From contig JBJKOY010000473.1 of NCBI GenBank assembly GCA_046706945.1, forward strand, positions 1-6,037: a stretch of 6,037 bases of DNA. Direction: 5' to 3'. The notes under the pieces are model-generated. The model did no database searches. It was not told the DNA's origin and saw nothing but the letters and a program-made list of their open reading frames with translations. Positions within the stretch are counted from its first letter, which is position 1. The number at the start of each line of letters is the position of its first letter. The stretch is from FEN-1297 sp046706945 (lineage in GTDB: Bacteria > Bacteroidota > Ignavibacteria > Ignavibacteriales > Ignavibacteriaceae). Both the position numbers and the translations under genes were made by a program. This document shows positions 1-5,993 of the stretch, piece after piece.

Positions 1-132
1 GTGGACGGAAGCTTAGCTGCCGGGTATCATACGGTCGACTTCAACGCGTCGAACCTGGCCTCCGGCGTATACTTCTACAGGCTGCAGGCCGGAGATTTCA
101 GCAGCGTTAAAAAGTTAATGCTCCTGAAGTAA
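1..132 (+). CDS. 3' end of a secreted protein with C-terminal T9SS type A sorting domain (partial)
   Basis: The frame is open from the first base to a TAA at 130-132, giving 43 residues. They carry the end of a type A T9SS sorting domain: an AAGYHTVDFNASNLASG stretch, the VYFYRLQAG strand, then SVKKLMLLK at the very C terminus. The same pattern closes the GH10 gene downstream (FNASNMASGTYICRLNAG, SVKKMLLLK). In T9SS proteins this domain directs passage across the outer membrane and is normally cleaved by the PorU sortase. Only the tail is visible, so the catalytic or binding function of the protein cannot be told. Given the neighbours it may be another carbohydrate-active enzyme, but that is inference. 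The start lies outside the window, and the GTG at position 1 is not a start call. Confidence 0.9.
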   Translation: MDGSLAAGYHTVDFNASNLASGVYFYRLQAGDFSSVKKLMLLK

Positions 133-146
133 TACTCTAATGCAGG

Positions 147-172
147 TATAGCCTGCCCTCCGGCAGGCTATA
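147..172 (+). terminator. Perfect 11-bp hairpin after the upstream gene, possible transcription terminator
   Basis: A perfect inverted repeat has arms TATAGCCTGCC (147-157) and GGCAGGCTATA (162-172) around the 4-base loop CTCC. It begins 15 bases after the stop of the partial gene. Its position and strength fit transcript termination or 3'-end protection. No T-rich run follows, so it is not a textbook intrinsic terminator. The stem is symmetric and could serve either strand. Confidence 0.45.
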
Positions 173-224
173 TCCGAAGATAGGTTTCATTAAGACCGAA
201 TAGGTTCAAGGAACAGTCTTACGG

Positions 225-287
225 CCGCCGCCCTTTAAAATGCTATTTCCGGAAAAAGGGAGGCGGTCATTCTTTTGAAAGACCGCC
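225..287 (+). other. Mutually exclusive stem-loops in the 5' region of the GH operon
   Basis: Three segments can pair in two incompatible ways. Segment A (225-236, CCGCCGCCCTTT) pairs with segment B (255-266, AAAGGGAGGCGG) over 12 positions with one mismatch (230/261). Segment B extended (262-268, GGCGGTC) also pairs perfectly with segment C (281-287, GACCGCC). Because 262-266 is shared, only one stem can form at a time. This layout resembles attenuator or riboswitch switching. There is no T-run after C and no recognised riboswitch class, so the function is inference. It matters only if the transcript starts upstream of 225. Confidence 0.3.
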
Positions 288-353
288 GGTGCGTTACAGG
301 GATATGAGACGATATTTTAGGCAGGCTTTCGGAATAAAAGGATAAAGAAATAA

Positions 354-452
354 ATGGAAAAGTTATTTTCCCTGTCGACGGAAGTTATTTCCGGTAATTT
401 TTATCTTACATTTAACGACACATCAATTAATTTATTTACGGGGAGAGGATGA
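354..452 (+). CDS. Possible 32-residue leader ORF overlapping the GH10 start
   Basis: An ATG at 354 opens 32 codons (MEKLFSLSTEVISGNF at the start) and ends with TGA at 450-452. The next gene starts at 449, so stop and start share an ATGA overlap typical of translational coupling. A purine-rich AAAAGGATAAAG lies 6-17 bases before the ATG. The peptide has no recognisable domain, signal peptide or codon-repeat attenuator signature. It may be a chance ORF: 32 codons is short, and the region also holds two dyads that look like DNA-level operators. Against it, if transcription starts inside 356-393 the ORF would have no start codon. Confidence 0.2.
   Translation: MEKLFSLSTEVISGNFYLTFNDTSINLFTGRG
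356..393. promoter_or_regulatory. Two similar dyads about 22 bp apart, candidate tandem operator
   Basis: The first dyad, 356-371, reads GGAAAAGTTATTTTCC, with 6-bp arms and a GTTA spacer. The second, 379-393, reads CGGAAGTTATTTCCG, with 5-bp arms and a GTTAT spacer. Both share AAGTTATTT flanked by GGAA and TTCC, and their centres lie about 22.5 bp apart, roughly two helical turns. They sit 56-93 bases before the GH10 start, where a regulator of the operon would be expected to bind. No regulator family can be assigned from the motif. The symmetry, repetition and spacing are seen directly, while the operator role is inference. Confidence 0.4.
440..448 (+). promoter_or_regulatory. Purine-rich ribosome binding site of the GH10 gene
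   Basis: GGGGAGAGG ends directly before the ATG at 449, with its GGAG core 3 bases upstream, which is closer than the usual 5-9. It is the only strong Shine-Dalgarno-like run before the three hydrolase starts and supports the choice of 449. The GH30 and GH35 starts have only weak purine stretches (GGACGG and TTAGAGAT), as is common in Bacteroidota. Confidence 0.5.
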
Positions 453-2197
453 AAAATTTTCTACTAGTTTTTTCCGATTATTGTATCAAATATTTTTTGC
501 GTCTTTCTATTGCGGCGGTTCTGTCGATGACGTTGTCTATACAGTCGCCTGCCCAGTCGGATACGATTCAAACAAACGTACCCGCGTTAAAAACCGTGTA
601 TGCGCATGATTTTTATATCGGCTGCATTCTTTCATACAGGAATATCGGCTTTCCTACGGACCCGTATGTTCCCGGCCAGTCGAATGTAGCAACTCCTAAC
701 GGGGGATATTTGGTAAAATTCCAAATGAACAGCATGTCTCCCGGGAATAATATGAAGCCGCAGTATACGGTCGATATAACGTCGAGCGCAGCCGCTTATG
801 CAGCCGCTGCCGACAGCTCTGCAAAAGATTCTATCAACACCCACCCGGTTGTAAGATTCAACGGTGATATGATTGCGCAGCTTAACTGGGCAAAAAGACA
901 GGGCTTTACGTTCCGCGGACATACGCTGGTATGGCATAACCAGACTCCCACCCAATTCTTCCGTACCGGATATACAAGCACGGGCGCATATTTGACAAAA
1001 GATAAAATGAAAGTCCGTCTTGAAAACTATATAAAAAGCATAATAAGTTCCATCCATGCCGGCTGGCCGGGACTGCTGTCCGCAATCGACGTAGTTAACG
1101 AAGCTATCGACGACAACACTCATAAAGTCCGCACATCGGGCAACGAGTGGTATACGGTTTTCGGGGATTCCACATACATTGCGGACGCTTTTCAATTTGC
1201 GCGTAAATATACGGAGCAGTTCGGCGAGAACCGGATTAAGCTTTATTATAACGATTACAATACCGGCAATCCCGCGAAGGCCGACGGAATCGTCAGGCTT
1301 TTAACTCCCATTTACCTGGCCGGGAACCTCGACGGAATAGGCATGCAGAATCATAACAGTCTTACCTCGCCTTCGGCACAGGCTTTTATAGATACGTACA
1401 ATAAGTTCGAAAAGATCTGCAGCGAGATGGCCGTTACGGAACTGGATGTTACAACGGGCAGCGCGAACCCTTCGGCAGCGGTGCTGGCGCAGCAGGCAAA
1501 CCAATACGGGCAGCTGTTCAAATGTTTTGTCGAACGCAGCTATTTCTCGGGAAGGGGTAAAATTATAAACGTTACAAAAGACGGTCTGAACGATGCATAT
1601 ACTTTTAAGACCAACCAGTCGTCTTCACTCTGGGACGCGAACAATCAATGCAAGCCTGCTTTTTATGCGGCGGCCGAAGTCGGTATTAATTACAACGCGC
1701 TTGATTCTTTGATAGCGCTGGCGGATACTCTGAAAGAAATTAATTACACTGCCGATTCGTGGTCCCGGCTTTCGGAAGCTTTGGCACTTGCCGGGAATGC
1801 AATGGCACAAAACTATTCAGTTAACACATCGGCTGCCGGCGCGCTTGCAGGGGCCAAGGACAGTCTTGAAGCCTCTATAAACGGACTTGCGGAAGCGGCA
1901 ACAGGAATAAATGTTTCTAAAAACAACAGCCCGGCATCTTTTTCGCTCGGCCAGAATTATCCCAACCCTTTCAATCCGACTACTAATATAACTTACAATA
2001 TATCCGAAACATCAAGAGTAATCCTGGAGGTTTACGATATGCTAGGAAGACGCGTGAGAACTTTGGTGAACGAGATTAAGGCGCCGGGCAGATATTCGGC
2101 GGCTTTCAACGCATCGAATATGGCAAGCGGAACATATATCTGCCGATTGAACGCCGGTAATTATACAAGCGTAAAAAAAATGCTGCTTTTAAAATGA
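449..2197 (+). CDS. Secreted GH10 endo-1,4-beta-xylanase with FIVAR-like and T9SS sorting domains
   Basis: This 582-residue protein should hydrolyse internal beta-1,4 bonds of xylan with retention, outside the cell or on its surface. A signal peptide covers about residues 1-36 (hydrophobic stretch 16-30, then SPAQ). The GH10 barrel spans about 46-410. It shows RGHTLVWHNQTP (156-167), DVVNEA (214-219) with acid/base E218, YYNDYN (266-271), GIGMQNH (296-302) and TELDV (330-334) with nucleophile E331. Residues 415-482 are a helical FIVAR-like module (YTADSW followed by an alanine-rich helix), and 496-582 are a type A T9SS sorting domain (NYPNPFNP, VYDMLGR, KKMLLLK). Oddities are at substrate-subsite positions: the usual ENxMK reads GNNMK (99-103), and two tryptophans usual near WGxxDxxSW are D378 and F386. 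Both catalytic glutamates are intact, so activity is likely, but glycone preference may differ. The start is supported by the signal peptide and GGGGAGAGG just upstream. It is the first of three likely co-transcribed hydrolases. Confidence 0.93.
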   Translation: MKNFLLVFSDYCIKYFLRLSIAAVLSMTLSIQSPAQSDTIQTNVPALKTVYAHDFYIGCILSYRNIGFPTDPYVPGQSNVATPNGGYLVKFQMNSMSPGNNMKPQYTVDITSSAAAYAAAADSSAKDSINTHPVVRFNGDMIAQLNWAKRQGFTFRGHTLVWHNQTPTQFFRTGYTSTGAYLTKDKMKVRLENYIKSIISSIHAGWPGLLSAIDVVNEAIDDNTHKVRTSGNEWYTVFGDSTYIADAFQFARKYTEQFGENRIKLYYNDYNTGNPAKADGIVRLLTPIYLAGNLDGIGMQNHNSLTSPSAQAFIDTYNKFEKICSEMAVTELDVTTGSANPSAAVLAQQANQYGQLFKCFVERSYFSGRGKIINVTKDGLNDAYTFKTNQSSSLWDANNQCKPAFYAAAEVGINYNALDSLIALADTLKEINYTADSWSRLSEALALAGNAMAQNYSVNTSAAGALAGAKDSLEASINGLAEAATGINVSKNNSPASFSLGQNYPNPFNPTTNITYNISETSRVILEVYDMLGRRVRTLVNEIKAPGRYSAAFNASNMASGTYICRLNAGNYTSVKKMLLLK

Positions 2198-2251
2198 GTC
2201 GTATTCTAAGTGACACTGATATAAATTATAATAAAAAATATACGGACGGTT

Positions 2252-4162
2252 ATGAAAAACATTGTACACAAATTTGTCAACCTCAGCGGGATAATAATTC
2301 TTCCTGTCCTCCTGCTGTCATTATTTCCCAGCGAATTAACAGCACAGACATTGATAGTTAAGGGGCAAATAACTGCTGCGAACATGCCGGTTAGATACGC
2401 GTATGTCAGCTTTGCTGATAATTCCAACCCGAGCGCGAAATTCTCGGCCGAAACCGATACGGCCGGCAATTTCAGTATTAATTTAATTACTTCGGTGAAT
2501 CGGGGTAACGAAGTTCCGTCGAATTTCAAACTTGAACAGAACTATCCCAATCCTTTCAAGACGTCCACCGAGATACCTTATAAGCTCGACAAGCAGTCGG
2601 ACGTACAGGTTACGATATACGATATTCTCGGAAGGGTAGTAAGAAAATTTTCCGCGGGATCTCAGAATGCCGGAAACTACAGGATATTATGGAACGGCAG
2701 AAACAATTACGGCGAAAAGGTTGCCGCCGGAATTTACTTCTACGCGCTGAAGGCGGACGGCCGCATGCTGGTAAAGAAAATGGTTTACGGCACGTCGGGA
2801 AGCAGCGGTATGACAGCGCCGGTTCAGATACTTTCCTCGCAGGCATCAAACCCTGATAGAAGAGCGGCACTTTCCGTGCAAAGCGAATCATATACGGTTA
2901 CGGTTGAGAATACGGACAGTACCCTGCCAGCCGTAAGCACCCAGCAGTTTACCGACGTGAACGTTCAGGACGATACTACGCTGGACTTTGCGGTCAGCAG
3001 TGAAACGGTAGCGACGGTTTATATCGACAGTACACAGCAGATAATACGCGGATACGGCGGCGCCAATATCCTTGTCTTCAGGCCGGATATGACGCCCGCG
3101 GAGGTAAACACTGCTTTCGGAAACGGTCCCGGGCAGCTCGGGTTTACTATACTCCGCATAAGCATCCCTTCTTCGGGAAACACAAGCGATTTCGCGGCCG
3201 ATGTTCCGACTGCAAAATTAGCGGAATCTCTCGGCGCAAAGGTATTCGCTACACCCTGGTCGCCGCCTGCATCTATGAAAACCAACAACAGTACCGTGGG
3301 CGGGTACCTGGATACGGCTCATTATGCCGACTTTGCAGCTTATTTAAAATCATTTGCCGACTATATGGCCGGCCAAGGCGCTCCCATGTACGCAATCTCA
3401 ATACAGAATGAACCGGATGCAAACGTAAACTACTTGTCGTGCTACTGGACTGCCGACGATTTTCTTAATTTCTGCAAGAATAACGCTCAAACAATCGGCA
3501 CCAGGATAATGATGCCGGAATCCGAAAGTTTTGTCCATGCGTTGTCTGACCCTACGCTGGAAGATTCGACGGCTGCGTCTCACGTCGCAATCATCGGAGG
3601 TCATATATACGGCGGCGGACTCGGGCCTTATCCCCTGGCAAAAAGCAAGGGTAAAGACCTTTGGATGACCGAACACCTTGACACGGATACAACGTGGGCT
3701 CACGTCCTAGGCACCGGGATGGAAATTAATAACTGCATGAATGCCGGGATGAACGCTTATGTATGGTGGTATTTAGTAAGGTTCTACGGGCCGATCGACG
3801 ACGGTACCGACCGCGCCCCGGCCGGTTCCGTGACCAAACGCGGCTATGTAATGTCCCAATTTTCAAAATTCATTCGTCCCGGTTACTATAAAGTAGAAAG
3901 TTCATCGTCGCCGCAGAGGAATGTTTACATGAGCGCATATAGAGATTCTTCTTCTTCGAAATTGGTTATAGTCGCCATTAACAACAGTACGGCAACCGTC
4001 TACCAGACTTTTTCCGTTGAAAACGGTTCGATGTCTTCTTTTACGCCGTATACAACTTCGCAGACAGAGAATGTCAAAGAAGGGAATACAATTAAGGCGG
4101 CAGACGGCCGGTTTACGTGTGTACTGGAGCCTTCGAGCATTACTACTTTCGTATCCAATTAA
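2252..4162 (+). CDS. Secreted GH30 (subfamily 8-like) endo-xylanase with an internal T9SS-like module
   Basis: This 636-residue protein is probably a glucuronoxylan or xylan endo-hydrolase. A signal peptide covers about 1-31 (hydrophobic 12-26, then ELTAQ). Residues 33-80 resemble a carboxypeptidase-regulatory-like beta domain (KGQITAANMP, TDTAGNFSI). Residues 91-180 match a type A sorting domain in full (QNYPNPF, VTIYDILGR, AAGIYFYALKADG, LVKKMVYG). Residues 211-249 (YTVTVEN, DVNVQDDTTLDF) look like the rest of the interrupted beta domain. GH30 runs from 253 to the end: IIRGYGGAN (264-272), ATPWSPPASMK (333-343), ISIQNEPD (382-389) with acid/base E387, GGHIYGGG (449-456), LWMTEH (470-475) with nucleophile E474, VWWYLVRFYGPI (504-515), KRGYVMSQFSKFIRPGYYKV (529-548), and a closing beta domain ending SSITTFVSN. 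That ending matches ordinary GH30_8 enzymes, so the C terminus is complete and carries no sorting domain. The gene starts 54 bases after the GH10 stop. The GH30 call is firm, while glucuronate specificity is uncertain. Confidence 0.92.
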   Translation: MKNIVHKFVNLSGIIILPVLLLSLFPSELTAQTLIVKGQITAANMPVRYAYVSFADNSNPSAKFSAETDTAGNFSINLITSVNRGNEVPSNFKLEQNYPNPFKTSTEIPYKLDKQSDVQVTIYDILGRVVRKFSAGSQNAGNYRILWNGRNNYGEKVAAGIYFYALKADGRMLVKKMVYGTSGSSGMTAPVQILSSQASNPDRRAALSVQSESYTVTVENTDSTLPAVSTQQFTDVNVQDDTTLDFAVSSETVATVYIDSTQQIIRGYGGANILVFRPDMTPAEVNTAFGNGPGQLGFTILRISIPSSGNTSDFAADVPTAKLAESLGAKVFATPWSPPASMKTNNSTVGGYLDTAHYADFAAYLKSFADYMAGQGAPMYAISIQNEPDANVNYLSCYWTADDFLNFCKNNAQTIGTRIMMPESESFVHALSDPTLEDSTAASHVAIIGGHIYGGGLGPYPLAKSKGKDLWMTEHLDTDTTWAHVLGTGMEINNCMNAGMNAYVWWYLVRFYGPIDDGTDRAPAGSVTKRGYVMSQFSKFIRPGYYKVESSSSPQRNVYMSAYRDSSSSKLVIVAINNSTATVYQTFSVENGSMSSFTPYTTSQTENVKEGNTIKAADGRFTCVLEPSSITTFVSN

Positions 4163-4198
4163 ATTTACAGTAAATATTTTAATAATTAAATTAGAGAT

Positions 4199-5884
4199 AT
4201 GAAAAGTATTAGAAATAAATTCTTTACTGCGGTTGAAATTATTTTTCTGTTTGTTCTAATAACGTTTACGCCTGAGGCTCAAACAAACTTGCCGGGGAAT
4301 AACAATTTCCCTCATCTTGAAAAACACGGTTCAACTATGCAGCTTATCGTAAACGGCAAGCCTTATTTAATGCTTGCAGGCGAGACCGGAAACTCCAGCG
4401 CGTCGGACGTTAAGTACATGGACGCGATCTGGCCGAAGATCGTTAAGATGCATTTGAATACGCTGGTAGTACCCGTTTACTGGGAACTTACGGAGCCGAA
4501 AGAAGGGGAATTTAATTTTACTCTTGTCGACAGCATTATTACGGCCGCAAGGCATTATAATATTAAACTGGTATTCCTCTGGTTCGGCACGTGGAAGAAC
4601 AGCATGTCGTGCTATGCGCCTTTCTGGATAAAGAACGACGAAGCAAGATTTCCGAGGGCGAGGGAAAAAGACGGCACGGCCGAGGATATTTTGACGGCGT
4701 TCAGTAAAACGAACCGCGATGCGGACGCACGCGCATTTTCGGCCTTAATGAAGCACATTCGCGGATTCGACGAAAAAGAACAGACCGTTGTGCTCGTCCA
4801 GGTGGAAAACGAAATAGGCATGATCCCGGACGCAAGGGATTACTGCAAAAGAGCCGAAGAAGCTTTCAATGCCGAGGTCCCGGAAGCATTTATAAATTAC
4901 CTCGAAAAAAACAAAGACAATCTGAACCGTTACCTTTACGACATATGGGAGAAAAACGGTTTTAAGACCCGCGGCAGCTGGGAAGAAATATTCGGACGCG
5001 GCTTAAGTACCGATGAAATATTTACTGCCTGGAATTTCGCAAGGTACGCGGACAACGTTGCGGCAGCCGGTAAAAAAGAATACCCTCTGCCCATGTACGT
5101 TAACGCGGCATTGATCAGGCCGGGGTATAAACCGGGACAGTATCCGAGCGGGGGACCTTTGCCGCATCTTATGGATATCTGGAAAGCCGCGGCTCCCGAT
5201 ATCGATTTCATGGCGCCCGATATATACTTTAAAGATTTTGCGGAGTGGGTATCCAAGTTCGACGTGCCCGCAGGGAAGCCGGGTCAAATGTACAACCAAT
5301 TTTTTATACCCGAAGCCGCCAACAATCAAAGCGTTGTAAACGCATACTACGCTATCGCACAGCATAACGTAATGGGCTACAGCCCGTTCTCGATCGAGTC
5401 ACTGGCCGATCCGTCCGACAACCAGGTATCGAAGGGATACGGCGTGCTGGAGCAGCTTACCCCGTTAATATTATCCAACCAGGGTGAAGGAACGATGGCC
5501 GGGGTTATCCTGGACAGCGCCGACCAGAAAGCGGAAATAAAACTGGGCGACTATATATTTATTGTGCACCACGAATACAGCTGGCCTTACGCCCCCAAGA
5601 CAGAAGGCAAGAGCCCGAGGTACGGAGGGATGATAATAATGGTATCGCCCGACGAATTTTATGTTGCCGGAAGAGGGATGGTTATTACGTTTAAAACAGT
5701 TAAAGACGACGGCACCCGCCAATGGCGGGCCGGTATCGGGAGCATTGACGAAGGAAAATTTGTCGACGGTAAATGGGTTCCCGGTCTCCGGCTTAACGGC
5801 GACCAGAGTCATCAGGGCCGCCATATGGATTTGCCCGGAGATACTTACAGTATTCAGAAGGTTAAGCTGTATCAATATAAATAG
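4199..5884 (+). CDS. GH35 beta-galactosidase-like enzyme with DUF5597-type C terminus
   Basis: This 561-residue protein is probably a retaining exo-glycosidase that removes terminal beta-galactose or a similar sugar from hemicellulose oligosaccharides. A signal peptide covers about 1-27 (hydrophobic 13-23, then PEAQ). The catalytic barrel begins with VNGKPYLMLAGETGNSSAS (51-69) and VPVYWELTEPKEGEFNF (91-107), followed by WFGTWKNSMSCYAP (128-141). The acid/base is E205 in QVENEIG (201-207), and the predicted nucleophile is E372 in FFIPEAAN (368-375). From about 410 to the end the sequence resembles DUF5597 (GGMIIMVSPDEFYVAGRGM, 476-494), which follows GH35 in the Cellvibrio xyloglucan galactosidase type. 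There is no T9SS sorting domain and no lipobox cysteine, so a periplasmic location is most likely. It begins 36 bases after the GH30 stop and likely belongs to the same operon. The substrate in a xylan setting is inferred, and an arabinopyranosidase or another exo-activity is possible. Confidence 0.88.
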   Translation: MKSIRNKFFTAVEIIFLFVLITFTPEAQTNLPGNNNFPHLEKHGSTMQLIVNGKPYLMLAGETGNSSASDVKYMDAIWPKIVKMHLNTLVVPVYWELTEPKEGEFNFTLVDSIITAARHYNIKLVFLWFGTWKNSMSCYAPFWIKNDEARFPRAREKDGTAEDILTAFSKTNRDADARAFSALMKHIRGFDEKEQTVVLVQVENEIGMIPDARDYCKRAEEAFNAEVPEAFINYLEKNKDNLNRYLYDIWEKNGFKTRGSWEEIFGRGLSTDEIFTAWNFARYADNVAAAGKKEYPLPMYVNAALIRPGYKPGQYPSGGPLPHLMDIWKAAAPDIDFMAPDIYFKDFAEWVSKFDVPAGKPGQMYNQFFIPEAANNQSVVNAYYAIAQHNVMGYSPFSIESLADPSDNQVSKGYGVLEQLTPLILSNQGEGTMAGVILDSADQKAEIKLGDYIFIVHHEYSWPYAPKTEGKSPRYGGMIIMVSPDEFYVAGRGMVITFKTVKDDGTRQWRAGIGSIDEGKFVDGKWVPGLRLNGDQSHQGRHMDLPGDTYSIQKVKLYQYK

Positions 5885-5887
5885 TGA

Positions 5888-5964
5888 CGGATACTGGATT
5901 CTGGATGCTGGATACTAGATTCTGGAAACTGGATACTCGATGCTTGATTCCGGATTCCGGAATC
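5888..5964. repeat. Eleven-unit degenerate heptanucleotide tandem repeat (TGGATNC)
   Basis: Reading from 5888 in steps of seven gives CGGATAC, TGGATTC, TGGATGC, TGGATAC, TAGATTC, TGGAAAC, TGGATAC, TCGATGC, TTGATTC, CGGATTC and CGGAATC. Every unit ends in C, and the consensus is TGGATNC. The tract starts 4 bases after the GH35 stop and contains no ORF evidence of its own. It is of the short tandemly repeated (heptad) class known from several bacterial genomes. The last unit and a half form a 12-bp palindrome, GATTCCGGAATC (5953-5964), which may act as a small hairpin. Confidence 0.85.
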
Positions 5965-5993
5965 ATCAATCCGTAGGAAGGATGGAGTCGTAT

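Noticed and set aside
262..287. Intrinsic terminator at the GGCGGTC/GACCGCC stem
   Set aside because: The 7-bp stem has a 12-base loop and is followed by GGTGCGTTACAGG rather than a T-run.
133..448. Bacteroidota-type promoter (TTTG / TAnnTTTG) before the operon
   Set aside because: I looked for this consensus and found no convincing pair, so no promoter coordinates are given.
632..1195. Long minus-strand open frame inside the GH10 gene
   Set aside because: It lies wholly antisense to a clear GH10 catalytic domain, shows no domain motifs and follows from codon bias of the real gene.
4163..4175. ATTTA-CAG-TAAAT dyad between the GH30 and GH35 genes
   Set aside because: It is a 5-bp AT-only dyad in a very AT-rich spacer and is expected by chance.
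4017..4202. Plus-strand 61-codon frame spanning the GH30 end and GH35 start
   Set aside because: It overlaps the conserved GH30 C-terminal beta domain in another frame and has a basic, low-complexity composition.
5003..5365. Minus-strand frames inside the GH35 gene
   Set aside because: They are antisense shadows of a well supported coding region, with cysteine- and arginine-rich compositions and no recognisable motif.
5661..5918. Plus-strand 85-codon frame overlapping the end of the GH35 gene
   Set aside because: It is in another frame of the conserved DUF5597-like region, and its tail is simply translated heptad repeat.
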